Shown: positions 48,270 through 59,450, counted from the stretch's first letter. The stretch is DNA of 64,000 nt from Agrobacterium rubi TR3 = NBRC 13261 (GCF_000739935.1 NZ_BBJU01000024.1:62001-126000), one strand, 5' to 3'. Made by a program: numbers and translations. Notes: generated by a model not told the origin, from the letters alone.

Positions 48270-50639
48270 TCAATCTTTTGCCTCGTGGTAACGAGCCATA
48301 AATTCGCTGAGCCAGGCTGATGGGTTGTCCCCCTGTACTTTGCGAAGCTGATCCGCGAAGCGCACCGTGTTGGCGCGCCCCGAAAGTACGGCGACATATT
48401 CGCGCATTTCCCGCAGATCGAATTCGCAGACGACGCTTCCGCTTTCTCGTTTAAGCAGAAACTTCCGGCTACCTACTGCCATGTCTTCACGGATCGCCTG
48501 AAATTCCTTTTCAGTACATTTCAGTCCATCGATGTAAGCCGATCGATCTGCCGTGGGTGAAGGATAGAAAATCTTCGTCATACATTGCGCGACGAGACTG
48601 GCGCCTAGCTGCGATTCCAGGACATGCTCAGGTTGCTGCGTTGCCAGTATCAGCATCCCATTGTTTTTGCGGACAGTAAGCAGGAACTTGTCGACGACCG
48701 CCGCAAATTTAGGATTTAGCAAATAGGCGCGAAACTCATCGCAACTCATCACAAACCGACGGCCGTCAACCATGGCTCCAATGCGGTGCAGAAGATATGC
48801 TGCGGCGGCAGCGCATACTTCCTCATATTCGAGAAGATGCGTCATGTCGAAACCAGTAATCGAAGGATCCAACTTTACTTCGTCGAGCTCGCCGTCGAAC
48901 GCCCAGCCTAGTGCATTGCCACGGCACCAGCGTTGGAGTCTCGCTCCCGCCCCTTCGGCGGGTCCATGCAACAAAAATTCGCGTAACCCCGCGATTGAGC
49001 GCATGTGGGGATCAAACGAGAGCTGCCGATGGATACCCCGCACCAGACGGCGATTTTCCTCGGGGGATATTCCTCCACGGCCATCGCTCTCAATGAGCGC
49101 CACGATCCATTCGCGCAGAAAATCATGTGAAGCCGCTGTATTTTCCAGGCCACGCAATGGCGCCAATCCGCTCGGCGCTCCTCTACGGAGCGCCAAATAT
49201 GTTCCCCCGGTGGCGCGAACCAGCAGCTCACTGCCGCGGTCCTTGTCGAAGAGGACAACCGCACCCGCGCGGTCGACCATGCTCTGCTCGAGCATCGCGA
49301 GGATAAAGGTCATGAGCGTCGTTTTACCCCTCCCGATGGGACCGAATATCGCCGTCATGCCGACATCGTGCTCGTGCGGGATGTAGTCGAAAGGGGTTCC
49401 ACCATTGGTACGAAAGCGCGCAATCGCGTTGCCCCAGTGACCTGAGCCGGATCCCTCGGGAAAATTCTCGAATGAGACTAAACCAGCGAAGTTGCGCGAT
49501 GTGATCGCTCCCGGACGCGTGCGCCACTTATAGTTGCCTGGCAGCTGCGACCAATAAGCCGCCTCCATGCCGATGCCCTCTTGGACAACAACAGCTCCCG
49601 CATCCGCCAATCGCGTCCGGGCGCGGGCACCTCTATCTGCAAGACTATTGAGATCATTTGCATATATGCAAAGACTCAAATGATGCGCCCCCATAACGAA
49701 TTCGTTGCTCGCTAGTGCGTCCTCCGCCTCGGATAATCTGCTGATTTGGGTGACGGCTTTGTCGCCAGAACTCAACATTTGGCTGGACTTGAGGCTGAGC
49801 TTCGAGTGGGCTTGCGAGCGAGTCAGAAACGAGAAGCTCTGCGTCAGAACAAGCGGAAAATCGAGAGACAGTAGCACGTTGAGCATACCCGGTCGCGTCG
49901 TTGCGGGGTATTCGCGAAACGAGTAAATAGATCCCACATAACTATCTTTTGGTGTTCGGATCTCGAGTCCCCGCTTGCCGCAAATAACTCGGTCGGTATA
50001 GATCGAGGCGCCGAGCGAACCGCTAACGACGGGAACCGGCGTGAATCGACCAGTCATTATCAGCCGCAGAGCTTCTCCAACCTCCGTAAAAAGCACATCT
50101 TGCTTCTCACGAATACCAAGACGACGCAGGCCGTACGCTTCGAGAGCGCCAGCGACAAGATGCCAGAGATCTTCCAGGTTCCTGGTTTGAGCTGTGAGAT
50201 CGTTTTCTTTTTGTCTGTAGCGTTTGGTGAACCTTCTCCTCACTTTGCCAAGCGCGGCCCGGGGAGACACGATCAGCGTAAGGAAGTGGTCATTGCGAAG
50301 GAGTTTGCCGGAGAGAACGCGCTCCTCAAAAGCTTCGCTCAGACTGGCGGAAAAAGCGCTGCGGAAATGTCGCGCGGGTGACGGCGGCACATCGTCATGA
50401 CGTACGAGGTGAGCATATATTGACACATGATCATCAGCGATATTGCGCAAGAGCGTATTAAATGCACGGCAACGTGCATTGCGCATTTCGGCATCTTCGA
50501 GTTCGAAGGCCATGCCACTTACGTGCGCCATCGTCATGATCGATCCATCTTCTAGAAGGACAATCTGGTCGCTGAGGTGCCCGACGTAGGGTAGATAGAC
50601 CTCGCCAGACCTTTCGGTTGTGCCACTTGCTCCGAGCAT
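48270..50639 (-). CDS. virB4: VirB4, secretion ATPase
   Basis: Encodes 789 aa, the largest VirB ATPase. Walker A 'FGPIGRGKTTLMTFILA' in the second half, Walker B-like 'FVMSCDEFRAYL', then 'ILATQQPEHVLESQLGASLV'. It energises substrate passage and pilin movement from the membrane. Its start overlaps the virB3 stop (TAATG). Confidence 0.97.
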   Translation of the reverse strand: MLGASGTTERSGEVYLPYVGHLSDQIVLLEDGSIMTMAHVSGMAFELEDAEMRNARCRAFNTLLRNIADDHVSIYAHLVRHDDVPPSPARHFRSAFSASLSEAFEERVLSGKLLRNDHFLTLIVSPRAALGKVRRRFTKRYRQKENDLTAQTRNLEDLWHLVAGALEAYGLRRLGIREKQDVLFTEVGEALRLIMTGRFTPVPVVSGSLGASIYTDRVICGKRGLEIRTPKDSYVGSIYSFREYPATTRPGMLNVLLSLDFPLVLTQSFSFLTRSQAHSKLSLKSSQMLSSGDKAVTQISRLSEAEDALASNEFVMGAHHLSLCIYANDLNSLADRGARARTRLADAGAVVVQEGIGMEAAYWSQLPGNYKWRTRPGAITSRNFAGLVSFENFPEGSGSGHWGNAIARFRTNGGTPFDYIPHEHDVGMTAIFGPIGRGKTTLMTFILAMLEQSMVDRAGAVVLFDKDRGSELLVRATGGTYLALRRGAPSGLAPLRGLENTAASHDFLREWIVALIESDGRGGISPEENRRLVRGIHRQLSFDPHMRSIAGLREFLLHGPAEGAGARLQRWCRGNALGWAFDGELDEVKLDPSITGFDMTHLLEYEEVCAAAAAYLLHRIGAMVDGRRFVMSCDEFRAYLLNPKFAAVVDKFLLTVRKNNGMLILATQQPEHVLESQLGASLVAQCMTKIFYPSPTADRSAYIDGLKCTEKEFQAIREDMAVGSRKFLLKRESGSVVCEFDLREMREYVAVLSGRANTVRFADQLRKVQGDNPSAWLSEFMARYHEAKD

Positions 50640-50965
50640 TACGCCATTCCTCTCCCTCGCGCGGGAACCTTGATTGGATTTGGGCTAACGCTTGCGCCGC
50701 CCCAAATCAGACCATCAACGCTCCTTCCCGCCGTCTGCAAAAAAAGAAGAACGACGCTGGCCGCGTTATAGTCTCGTTCCACCACAAGCCGCGCTCCGAA
50801 CCACAAGGGCACGAGAACGACTTCGTACAGCGGGTTCTGAACGATGACGATGACAAAGCCGGCAAACATCACGAGTAGCCCCGCCAACGTCAGCGGCACG
50901 CCAAGAAACAATGCGGGCCGTGTCGCCGCCAAGTAAAGGGTTGCTTCTTCCAGACGATCATTCAT
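50639..50965 (-). CDS. virB3: VirB3, inner-membrane channel component
   Basis: Encodes 108 aa (MNDRLEEATLYLAATRPALF), with a double membrane segment ('FLGVPLTLAGLLVMFAGFVI'). It works with VirB4. Start overlaps the virB2 stop by one base (TAATG), and its stop overlaps the virB4 start likewise. Confidence 0.95.
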   Translation of the reverse strand: MNDRLEEATLYLAATRPALFLGVPLTLAGLLVMFAGFVIVIVQNPLYEVVLVPLWFGARLVVERDYNAASVVLLFLQTAGRSVDGLIWGGASVSPNPIKVPARGRGMA

Positions 50966-51330
50966 TAGCCACCTCCAGTCAGCGTTTTGCCCAGGAAGCT
51001 GGCTCCAAACATGATGACAATGCCGCCGACGACGCCGGCAACGAGACCGAGTGAAGCGCGACCGAACATCCAGGAGATTCCGATGGCCACGATGCCAAGA
51101 ACAGCGAGTGACTGGCCGAACGGACCAAGGATAAACGTGCATATGTTGTTAACCATTGTGGCTGGGTCAGTGCCGCCACCTGCAGATTGGGCCGCGGCCG
51201 GCCCAGAGGAGAAAATGCTCCACCCCATTGCACCGACCACGCTCGGCGCATAGCCGGATACCATGCGCATCACCGCGTTCGAGAGCGAGAGGCGATTCAG
51301 ATGTACACGGTATCTTTCAAAGCATCGCAT
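50965..51330 (-). CDS. virB2: VirB2, T-pilus major pilin
   Basis: Encodes 121 aa. After a long signal peptide, cleavage at 'GPAAA|QSAGGG' leaves a 74-residue pilin that is joined head to tail into a ring in known strains. Two hydrophobic helices: 'SLAVLGIVAIGISWMFG' and 'GLVAGVVGGIVIMFGASFLG'. Builds the pilus and channel lumen. Its first base overlaps the virB1 stop. Confidence 0.96.
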   Translation of the reverse strand: MRCFERYRVHLNRLSLSNAVMRMVSGYAPSVVGAMGWSIFSSGPAAAQSAGGGTDPATMVNNICTFILGPFGQSLAVLGIVAIGISWMFGRASLGLVAGVVGGIVIMFGASFLGKTLTGGG

Positions 51331-52067
51331 TATTGCGGACCTCCTTGATTTAAGTCGAACAAGAGTTGATCGTCGTCTTCGGATTTGCGGTTGTCCTCGT
51401 CTGGCGGCGGAGGCGGACCGGATGATCCGCCAGATCCGCCCTCCGGGGAACGACGCTTATATGCCCCCCAAACATCCCATGTTTCCTCGGATCCCGGCTT
51501 CTCACGATCATCTTTTGGACGCGCGGTTAACGGGGGGACGAGCTGTTGAGCGGCCGTTTCAACTTTTCGCACGTAGCCGTTCGCGAAGCCGTGCGTAAAA
51601 TCACCGGTGTTATAGGCGGAGATTGCCCGACGAAGCGACAATTGCTCGTCGTCAGCCGTGTTGCCGCCAGCGTAGCGGCTCCCAAGCAAGTTTGCGGCGA
51701 CAGATAATGACGTGCAAGGTTGAAGGGCTCCGTCAGGTGTCAGACCGAGCACGGAAAAATTCCGGGAATTGATCTGCATGAGCCCAACATCCAGCGAATG
51801 CCGTGCTTCGAGACGGTCCATCACGACTTGCGTTGCTTGAGCCTGGTTCTGCCAGTGAAGCGTTTCGCCGGTGGTATTGTCATGCACAGCAAGCGGATCA
51901 AAGCGACTTTCGACCTGAGCGATCGCTGCAAGCGTAGATGGAGCAACGGATGGAGCGCATTCGCGTGCAAAATTATTGAACTCAGCAAATGAAAGTGGGG
52001 CAGCACCGCTCGACGGGCACGTGGAGGCCAGTAAGATAATCGACAGCGGCCCTGTTGCCTTCAACAT
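51330..52067 (-). CDS. virB1: VirB1, lytic transglycosylase
   Basis: Encodes 245 aa from ATG 52067 (MLKATGPLSIILLAST) with a signal peptide. The soluble lytic transglycosylase domain has catalytic Glu in 'AAIAQVESRFDPLAV' and 'VGLMQINSRNFSVLG'. It opens the peptidoglycan for channel assembly. The hydrophilic C-terminal part (about 170 onward) is released as VirB1* in known strains. First gene of virB. Confidence 0.95.
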   Translation of the reverse strand: MLKATGPLSIILLASTCPSSGAAPLSFAEFNNFARECAPSVAPSTLAAIAQVESRFDPLAVHDNTTGETLHWQNQAQATQVVMDRLEARHSLDVGLMQINSRNFSVLGLTPDGALQPCTSLSVAANLLGSRYAGGNTADDEQLSLRRAISAYNTGDFTHGFANGYVRKVETAAQQLVPPLTARPKDDREKPGSEETWDVWGAYKRRSPEGGSGGSSGPPPPPDEDNRKSEDDDQLLFDLNQGGPQ

Positions 52068-52187
52068 TCCCCATCTCCCCAAGCTCATAACCAACACAGC
52101 CACTTCGGTCGGAAGAAATGCTGTCATCTGATGTTCACGATTATCGGGAGGGTCGGTTACTCTAGGATTTTTGTTTTCTTCTTTTCG

Positions 52188-52199
52188 ATTTCATTTGAA
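52188..52199 (-). promoter_or_regulatory. vir box before virB1
   Basis: The minus strand reads TTCAAATGAAAT, one mismatch to TNCAATTGAAAY, about 120 bp before the virB1 ATG and in the same orientation, so it probably controls the virB operon through VirG. Confidence 0.75.
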
Positions 52200-52611
52200 G
52201 CGAAAACGGCTTTCCATGCACTTAAGGGTGCGGCGACGAAAGATGGCTCTCTAAGACAACGGCGAGGATCTAGAATGCCGTCGAAGTGAAATTCCAGGGC
52301 GGAATGAACGGGGGATGGTTTCAATAAACTGTGGCACTTCGCAGGCTCCGATCAGGGTGTCGATCGCGCCATTTGCGTGGCGAGGGTATCCGCCTATGCC
52401 GACTATCCTATGTCCGAGCTCAGCGAACATATGTCTTGTTCTTCGAAGACGGTATCGAAGACCTCCAGCAGATAATCGCCAACCTTCGGGTCTCAGAAGA
52501 CGCACCGCCACAACCGACTGCCCAAAGCGATTGCGAGAAACCATAGCTATAGGCGCGCCGAACAGACGTGCTGATTACCCTGGTCGAGTCTCCTGAAAAA
52601 CATCCTCAACT
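52200..52611. other. intergenic region between virB promoter and virA
   Basis: A 412-bp stretch between the virB regulatory region and the virA 3' end. The short frames on both strands (up to 97 codons) show no known family. Confidence 0.45.
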
Positions 52612-55113
52612 CTAGGCTTTGATCTTGGTACGAATCGCGTAGGCCATCGTCCTGGAGGATATAGGTTTGGGCAGAAAAAGCGCGGACGTCATGTCATCGC
52701 TGGAAAGTGACATTTTAAGATCACTTCCTCCAATGATGATGGACGCCGTCTTGAAGGCTGCGTGCAAAGCAGTAGCACTCTGATTCTCGGGAAGAGACGA
52801 TTGGTCAACTAGAACCAGATCGGCTTGCTTGCCTTTTGATATCCAATTGCAAAGGTCTGCACATGTCTTAAAGCCCACCGGCTCATAGCCCAGAGCGGCG
52901 ATCTTGTCTTCGTACACCTCCCGCAAGACAGGATCTGGCTCAATCAATGCCACAATTTCTCCGTTGCCTCGCGGTGTTTTACAGGGCCCAAAAAACGCGT
53001 CCGGGCTGACGGGCTTCTTCGAGGAAGGAGGTAGATAAATGTCGAAGCGCGTCCCTCGCCCTACGGCTGAAGTAACGTCAATATATCCTGCAAGCGCGCT
53101 GACATGACCGTGCACGGCAGCAAGACCTAGACCCGTGCCGCCGCTGCAAGAGCGTGTTGTAAAGAAAGGCTCAAAAATGTGGGGGAGCACAGTTTCGGCA
53201 ATGCCTTCACCGTCGTCGCTGACAGAAAGAAGAACATAGTCGCCAGCTGGCATAACACCATGCGCCAGTACTTTCTGTCGAGATACAAAAATTCGGCTAA
53301 CGATGATGTCGATTTGACCATCGGCGGTAAACGCCTGGGAAGCGTTCTTGCAAAGATTCATCAGCATCTGCTGAACCTCTAGCGGGCTTCCTTCGACTAC
53401 GCTCTTCTTGTCGTCAAACTTGAACTTCAGCTCGATGTTGCGCTGCAATGCAACACGCAATAAGGGAGCAATTTCCATTACGAGTTCGGAGACACTGAAC
53501 GGCTTTGTCACGCGTTCTAGTTTTCGACTTAGAGTCAAGATCTGATCGATAATGAGCCTGGCTCTGTCACCCGACGAAATAATTTGGTCAATGTGTCTTC
53601 GGGTGACAGATGACCGACGCAGCATGTTTTGCGCCATTTCAGCGTACCCGAGGATTGCTCCCAAAATGTTGTTGAACTCATGCGCTATTCCACCAGCAAG
53701 TGTACCAACTGCCTGAAGACGTTCCGCATGCTCTAATCGCCTCTCCAGAATATCGCATTCGGTCTGCTTACGCCGAACATCGATATAGTGGCAGAGGCAG
53801 GCGGTGGCGAGTTCAAGAAGCTGAACTTCGCCTGGACAAGATTTCAGACGATAGCCCTGGTAACCGAGGGAACAAATCGCTATCAGTTGATCCGTAGATT
53901 TGTGTGCCAGCAGCATAGAAACGCCCGGAGTCTCCGGAGGAAGGCAGCTGACCTTTCGCGTCGACATGATGCGGAATACTGACGCACGCTCATCCGCTCT
54001 GGCAAGAGAAACCATCTCGCGTAGCGCGAGGTCCTCCCAGACGGGCTCAGGCAGCTTCGCAGCGAAACTTTCGACAGCCCACCTGTCACCATGGTCCACC
54101 AATGCTAGTGCACACGATTCCGCATTAAAGAAGCGTTGAATAATTCCAAGCGCAGCTTGCGCGGACGAATTGAGGGACGACGCTGTGGCCCCTCGCCCCT
54201 CGAAACAAACCCCAATCTCTTTGATTACCTCTTCGTAATCCAAACGCCGCGTTAACCAAGCCGTTTTCCGACGCAGCCTATAGACCAGTGAGATGATGTA
54301 GATGCAAAGGCCCACCGAAACGGAACCCAAGAAGATCCGTGCCCGCTGCTCCCTCACGCTTTGCAAGCTATAGGCCTCCAAACACTTGCGCTCCAATCTT
54401 TCGGCAATTTCAGCGGTGTCGGAGGTCTGAATCATGTTTACGGCATCGTTCACACGGGGCAAAAGCGACAAGATGACGCGACCCTCGCGTGCAAGTATAC
54501 GGATAGGAACTTCAGCCCCACCGCTAGCTTTTTGGAGCATGTCGAGTTCGTGACTGATCTCCAACGAGAGTGTTGGGCTTGGCTGACGCACAAACTGCAG
54601 CATCAGGCTGCCCAATTCGTTCGAATTTTCGACCGTCTGATCCGTCGACGACATTTTGGGAAGAATACTAAGCGCGCGAGTGAAGCTGGCAAGCGAATCT
54701 TGCAGGAGCACGTTTTGCGCTCCGAAGGCTGCAACGGCCGCGTCGGTCGTATCCACGGACACCTTTAGCTTGTCGAGCAGTTGAGAGAAATCATTGCCGA
54801 TCACAAGATGAGATTGTTTAAATAGTCGCTTCAAATTTTCCAGGTTCTTCCGCAAAGCTCCCAACCTGGAGATAATGGGCCGGTAGTTCGCCACCACACC
54901 CGCTTCCGCGCGGAGTACATCCCGCTGCAGCGAAGCACTGTCGATGTTAATAGCTCGCAATTGGGTCAGGATCGCCCGATTGGTTTCATTGTCCTGCCAA
55001 GACGTAATCGCCATCAAGGCAAAAATCATTGCAGCAACTACCAAGGCCAGGATAGACCAAGGCTTGGCGCCTGTCTTGAAATCTTGCCGAGACGGTGAAT
55101 ACCTTCCATTCAT
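52612..55113 (-). CDS. virA: VirA, sensor histidine kinase for plant signals
   Basis: Encodes 833 aa from ATG 55113 ([17 protein letters not shown]). Order: membrane segment near 18-38, periplasmic sensor to about 260, second membrane segment ('[19 protein letters not shown]'), linker for phenol sensing, kinase with His in '[16 protein letters not shown]', ATP-binding '[20 protein letters not shown]', and a C-terminal receiver-like domain ('[12 protein letters not shown]'). It senses acetosyringone-type phenols, acidity and, via ChvE, sugars, then phosphorylates VirG. Confidence 0.97.
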   Translation of the reverse strand: MNGRYSPSRQDFKTGAKPWSILALVVAAMIFALMAITSWQDNETNRAILTQLRAINIDSASLQRDVLRAEAGVVANYRPIISRLGALRKNLENLKRLFKQSHLVIGNDFSQLLDKLKVSVDTTDAAVAAFGAQNVLLQDSLASFTRALSILPKMSSTDQTVENSNELGSLMLQFVRQPSPTLSLEISHELDMLQKASGGAEVPIRILAREGRVILSLLPRVNDAVNMIQTSDTAEIAERLERKCLEAYSLQSVREQRARIFLGSVSVGLCIYIISLVYRLRRKTAWLTRRLDYEEVIKEIGVCFEGRGATASSLNSSAQAALGIIQRFFNAESCALALVDHGDRWAVESFAAKLPEPVWEDLALREMVSLARADERASVFRIMSTRKVSCLPPETPGVSMLLAHKSTDQLIAICSLGYQGYRLKSCPGEVQLLELATACLCHYIDVRRKQTECDILERRLEHAERLQAVGTLAGGIAHEFNNILGAILGYAEMAQNMLRRSSVTRRHIDQIISSGDRARLIIDQILTLSRKLERVTKPFSVSELVMEIAPLLRVALQRNIELKFKFDDKKSVVEGSPLEVQQMLMNLCKNASQAFTADGQIDIIVSRIFVSRQKVLAHGVMPAGDYVLLSVSDDGEGIAETVLPHIFEPFFTTRSCSGGTGLGLAAVHGHVSALAGYIDVTSAVGRGTRFDIYLPPSSKKPVSPDAFFGPCKTPRGNGEIVALIEPDPVLREVYEDKIAALGYEPVGFKTCADLCNWISKGKQADLVLVDQSSLPENQSATALHAAFKTASIIIGGSDLKMSLSSDDMTSALFLPKPISSRTMAYAIRTKIKA

Positions 55114-55216
55114 CCGCACTTACGTCCTCGTACCAGCGCTCAGTCCCACCCCGGTGGCCCTTAGGCCGCACAGTAGGGTTTGTAAATGGGTTTGAAGCAA
55201 CAAACGTCGACTCAGT

Positions 55217-55234
55217 GTGTTTCAAATGAAACAC
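55217..55234. promoter_or_regulatory. palindromic vir box before virA
   Basis: GTGTTTCAAATGAAACAC is a near-perfect 18-bp palindrome (two inner mismatches) and contains a vir box with one mismatch on either strand. It lies 104 bp before the virA ATG, fitting known VirG activation of virA. Confidence 0.8.
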
Positions 55235-55948
55235 AGCCTCGGCATTCCAATGGATGTTTCCGGTTGCCGAGGTGTTCTTTGACTCCGCGCGGTGGCTGGT
55301 AGGATCGATATGGTCGGGATGTCGCCGTTTGCACCGAGAAAAATGAAATCGTCGACATTAACAATATGGCTGATCATGCGTCGACAGGGCAAGTTGCTAT
55401 GCTATGCGCAGCGAGAACTGCCGTGGCGGCTGCCGCGGACACTAGCGGATATTAGGTCTGTGTTCGTACCACCTTAGAGGCTGTCGGCTTCGAAACGAAG
55501 CCAGGACGTCAGCGCATATGAGACCCAACCGGCTTTTTCGTGTGCATATCCGTTAAATATTCTTCAGCGGCATTTTTCGTTTCAGTGACCAAGCAAAGCT
55601 GCAACACGAACTGTCAGGTGCTGACGGAGCATACCGCGCGGCCGATGTGGCTTCCCTACTCAAATCGCCTATCCGCTTTTCGACGTTGCGTTAACGGGGT
55701 CCGCTGCATTCACCATAAGCAGGTGTCGGGGCCAAACTCCTCAATTGTTCAGGAGGACAACGGGATGGAAACTCTCATGGCCGAATGAGCCGGCAACGTC
55801 AAAAATGTACGATTACAAATGTAGCGCGATATTAGTTCAGCAGATTGCGTAAAGCTGGTAAAAATCATGCAGTAAAACATCATAATCCGAATTGAAAAAT
55901 CTGGTTTGGAACAGATGGGATATCCCATTAAATTTATATGAGGCGCAC
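55235..55948. other. divergent virA/tzs region
   Basis: A 714-bp region between virA and tzs. The short plus-strand frames at 55292 and 55540 have no family features. It probably holds both promoters. Confidence 0.45.
55887..55898 (+). promoter_or_regulatory. weak vir-box-like site before tzs
   Basis: CCGAATTGAAAA keeps the AATTGAAA core but has three mismatches at the edges; it sits about 50 bp before the tzs ATG. tzs is known to be vir-induced. Confidence 0.35.
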
Positions 55949-56680
55949 ATGTTACTCCATCTCATCTACGGACCGACTTGCAGCGGCAAAACGGACATGG
56001 CGATCCAAATCGCACAAGAAACCGGGTGGCCGGTGGTTGCCCTTGATCGTGTGCAATGCTGTCCTCAAATCGCGACAGGTAGCGGAAGACCTTTGGAATC
56101 GGAATTGCAATCAACGCGGAGAATATATTTGGATTCCCGCCCCCTCACCGAGGGCATCCTTGACGCTGAGAGTGCCCATCGTCGACTCATATTCGAAGTG
56201 GATTGGCGGAAGTCCGAAGAGGGTCTTATTCTCGAGGGCGGGTCGATTTCGCTTCTCAATTGCATGGCTAAAAGTCCGTTTTGGAGATCGGGTTTTCAAT
56301 GGCATGTCAAGCGGCTACGTCTTGGGGATTCGGACGCCTTTCTCACCCGAGCCAAGCAACGCGTTGCGGAAATGTTTGCCATCCGGGAAGATCGCCCCTC
56401 GTTGTTGGAGGAGTTGGCGGAACTCTGGAACTACCCTGCCGCTCGACCGATTTTGGAAGATATCGACGGATATCGCTGCGCAATTCGTTTTGCGCGCAAA
56501 CACGATCTCGCAATCAGCCAGTTGCCAAATATTGATGCAGGGCGGCACGTAGAGCTCATAGAGGCCATAGCTAATGAATATCTTGAACATGCGCTCTCGC
56601 AGGAGCGCGATTTTCCTCAGTGGCCAGAAGATGGCGCAGGACAGCCTGTTTGCCCGGTCACGCTGACGCGAATTCGGTGA
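55949..56680 (+). CDS. tzs: trans-zeatin synthesizing protein
   Basis: Encodes 243 aa from ATG 55949 (MLLHLIYGPTCSGKTDMAIQ), the family length. Same fold as Ipt, with P-loop 'GPTCSGKT' and '[19 protein letters not shown]', but expressed in the bacterium under vir control, so cytokinin is secreted during infection. tzs beside virA is typical of nopaline-type plasmids and missing from octopine types. The frame is open 19 codons further upstream. Confidence 0.96.
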   Translation: MLLHLIYGPTCSGKTDMAIQIAQETGWPVVALDRVQCCPQIATGSGRPLESELQSTRRIYLDSRPLTEGILDAESAHRRLIFEVDWRKSEEGLILEGGSISLLNCMAKSPFWRSGFQWHVKRLRLGDSDAFLTRAKQRVAEMFAIREDRPSLLEELAELWNYPAARPILEDIDGYRCAIRFARKHDLAISQLPNIDAGRHVELIEAIANEYLEHALSQERDFPQWPEDGAGQPVCPVTLTRIR

Positions 56681-57824
56681 TTCGCCGCTTCATCATTTGA
56701 CCTGCGCGTTGGATGGCCATCGGCGGCGCAGCATCGGTCGGCGTCACCTCCAAGCGCGACATGCGGCGCGCCAAAGCTATTCGCACATCTTATTTGAATA
56801 AGTGATTTCTTTCGAAGCACCTCGGCCGGCGCTCGGTCCTCGAGGGATTTGGCCGCTTCCGAGTTCCAGCAGTTGCAGATTTCGATTAGCCGGCGTCGGT
56901 CAGGCTTCAAAGTCGACTTCCATCAAAGTCATTTTGGTTACACGTCGACATTGCATCTCAGCAAGACGAGTGGCTGTGCCGACTGATATCGACCGATTGC
57001 CATTACGTACAGCAGGCTTATTCGGTTACATTTGAAACCAATCTTTGGTCTCCTGTAATCATTATACTGCTGATGGACTGCACATATCGTCGGTAAGCTT
57101 ACATAAGGAGTACGATGACATGGGGCACCAAAAGAAATCAGATAAGCGCCTGGGCTACTCGCATCTGCGATTGGCAACTATCGACGGCGTATCCCTGCCT
57201 GATCTACAACTATCGCCCGACCGGCAGCAGCGCCCGACTTCGACGAAGAGGTCCTTTTTCGAGCAACTGCTCTTGGATTTTGCGTTCGGTTGCGAACTAT
57301 TTTATCCGATCCAGCTATACGAGCATCTTGCAACGCGCGAGGGGGAAGACCAAGAGCGCTGACTCGCAAGTGAGAATAACGATTCGATAGATTTGGGAGA
57401 AATCCAACCAGCCGCCGCGCTCCTGGTTTGAAACCCAAGTCCATTGGATTTCCAAGTGCCATGATGAAAATTGTCGCCACGCTGGACGAAAACCAACGTG
57501 GTATCTCACTCGTCAACACCTGCAAATTCCAACTATAGGTCGGCGAGTGGACGGAGGATATCATGGACAACATCGATGTGACGCAAGCAAAGAACGGCTC
57601 GGGCACCTAGGCTTCAACAGGTGCGAACCTGCGCGGCAGGAACATCAAAAGATGGTAAGAAAGTCAATCGGGAACCTGACCGGTATACGGTGCGCCCAAG
57701 GCGCAGGCCAGATCTTGCTGCCGGTATCATATATGCTGACAACGCGCGCTCGCCTCCCAAAATCAACGCAATTTGACCGCAGGGTTCGCCCATCAAATTT
57801 GCTCCACAAAGGATTTCATTCTCC
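56681..57824. other. region after tzs without a certain gene
   Basis: A 1,144-bp stretch. A frame at 57115-57390 has a good AAGGAG 4 nt before its ATG, and a 15-codon frame at 57563 follows GGAGGA, but neither product (91 and 15 aa) looks like a known family. Probably remnants. Confidence 0.4.
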
Positions 57825-58535
57825 GTGTCATTATGCCCTTCGAAATGCTTTCGAATCGCCGCACTTGCAGCGGCCTCCATCGTGCTGGGCACCCAGATCG
57901 CAATTGCGCAAGAACCGTCTATAGGGTCTCAGTGGTTGAACACGCCGGCATCTCAAGTGGAAGCGCTTGCGGTTCTCCAGACCTTGAATGCCAATCTCCT
58001 GAGTAACGCCAGTGCTACGTTGACCCTTGACCGCTGGTGCGCCGGGCACAAGCTCGCACCGGAAGGTTCCAAGATCCTAGCTCAGCGTGTGCGCGGGCAA
58101 GCCAAGCCGGCCGATGATCATATCCGTGAACTACTGACCGTCGGACCCGACGAGCCGATCGCTTATCGCCGCGTTCGCCTAGTCTGCGGCGACCGCGTCT
58201 TGTCCGAGGCCGACAATTGGTATGTGCCGGCAAGATTAACGGCCGAGATGAATCAGGCATTGAATACCAGCGATATCGCGTTTGGCAGAGCCGTTCTGGC
58301 TCTCAATTTCACACGCACCAATCTATCTGCCAAGTTACTCTGGTCTCCTCTATCAGAAGGCTGGGACATGGACGGCTTGATTGCGTCTGGAAGGGGATCT
58401 CCTACCCTGCCGCCATTCCTGCTCGAACATCGTGCTGTGCTGAAACTTCCTGACGGCACGCCGTTTAGTACCTTGGTAGAAAGTTACACAAGCAAAGTAT
58501 TAGACTTTCCGGTTCCACGCTCGCTTGCTCAGTAG
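57825..58535 (+). CDS. exported chorismate lyase-like protein
   Basis: Encodes 236 aa from GTG 57825. The first 29 residues look like a signal peptide ('RIAALAAASIVLGTQIAIAQ'). The rest follows the chorismate-pyruvate-lyase (UbiC) pattern: 'LTLDRWCAGHKLA', 'EPIAYRRVRLVCGDRVLSEA', 'DNWYVPARLTAEM', 'FGRAVLALNFTRTNL' and 'LLWSP'. UbiC makes 4-hydroxybenzoate from chorismate in the cytoplasm, so an exported form is unusual and its substrate may differ. No clear vir box was found before it. Confidence 0.65.
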   Translation: MSLCPSKCFRIAALAAASIVLGTQIAIAQEPSIGSQWLNTPASQVEALAVLQTLNANLLSNASATLTLDRWCAGHKLAPEGSKILAQRVRGQAKPADDHIRELLTVGPDEPIAYRRVRLVCGDRVLSEADNWYVPARLTAEMNQALNTSDIAFGRAVLALNFTRTNLSAKLLWSPLSEGWDMDGLIASGRGSPTLPPFLLEHRAVLKLPDGTPFSTLVESYTSKVLDFPVPRSLAQ

Positions 58536-59418
58536 TGTTTTGCGACGGCTACCGGATTCACTGCTCGAAAGAGAACGGATCGATACGAGTCATCCAGATC
58601 GCTTTTCAAGCTCAGGAGCTCGCTATAAAGGCGTGCTGCACAGGATCGGTTCGTCGTAACCGTGTTGAACAGCTGGCTGAAAACATCTTTGAGCGGGGCT
58701 GGCCATTCTGCCGCGCTCGCCCCTCGCATCATTCATGAACGGGCTGTCTTGGACGGCTGGCACTCATGTTCCCACGATACGTCAATAGGTCCCCAGTCGG
58801 ATTGCAGAAACTGTTCGCGCCGCTATCGGCCAGCGGCTCCATCTCCTTACAAGAAACGCGAACGCAATTAGCAACGAAGAGGAACCCTATTTTTACAATG
58901 GCAGGTTGGTGCATCTGATATTGTTTGATCTAAAGCTAGATGAGGTCGGTTGTGCGTCGCGGACCGGTGCCTTCGCTGAAAGCAGCAAGGTGTGGAACTG
59001 GTGCTGCGTGATCTTAGAGCAATAGCGTTACCCGGCATGCAGCGGACGACGCGCTGCGCCTTAACTGCTTGTTTTTCTTCCCGTCCTAGAAATGCGGAGG
59101 CAACACGGATAGTTGTGGTTATCGGGAAAAACGATCAGGTTCAAAAACCTTTATGGAATGGGCGATTAATCGGGCCGAGGAGATTGTGTCGGCCAGGGAC
59201 TGGATTTGCTGCGCTCGACATCCGAAGGTCATCGATGGAGCACCGATTATTGTACCATGCGCCTGACTATTGCGATTATTGAAGCGCTGATCGAAGCTCG
59301 CAATTTTGAGCAGGCGCCGTTCGAAAACGTTCAAAAGAACTGATGGCCAGCCGCCAAGCGCAGCTTGTGCTCTATTTAGCCAAACTAATTGAGGGTCGGG
59401 GGATCTATTGAATATTAG
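58536..59418. other. region without a recognisable gene
   Basis: An 883-bp stretch of short broken frames. The minus-strand frame at 58529-58732 (67 codons, 'LKDVFSQLFNTVTTNRSCAA') overlaps the preceding gene's 3' end; none has a recognisable family. Looks like decayed plasmid DNA. Confidence 0.4.
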
Positions 59419-59450
59419 CCCTGTCACCAAAGGTTAAGTTGGTGACAGGG
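59419..59450. repeat. perfect inverted repeat, 10-bp stem
   Basis: CCCTGTCACC and GGTGACAGGG are separated by 12 bases. The hairpin is GC-rich but has no T-run after it, so it may be a site or element end rather than a terminator. Confidence 0.6.

Noticed and set aside
59419..59450. Rho-independent terminator
   Set aside because: The stem is strong but no T-run follows on either strand and no gene ends beside it.
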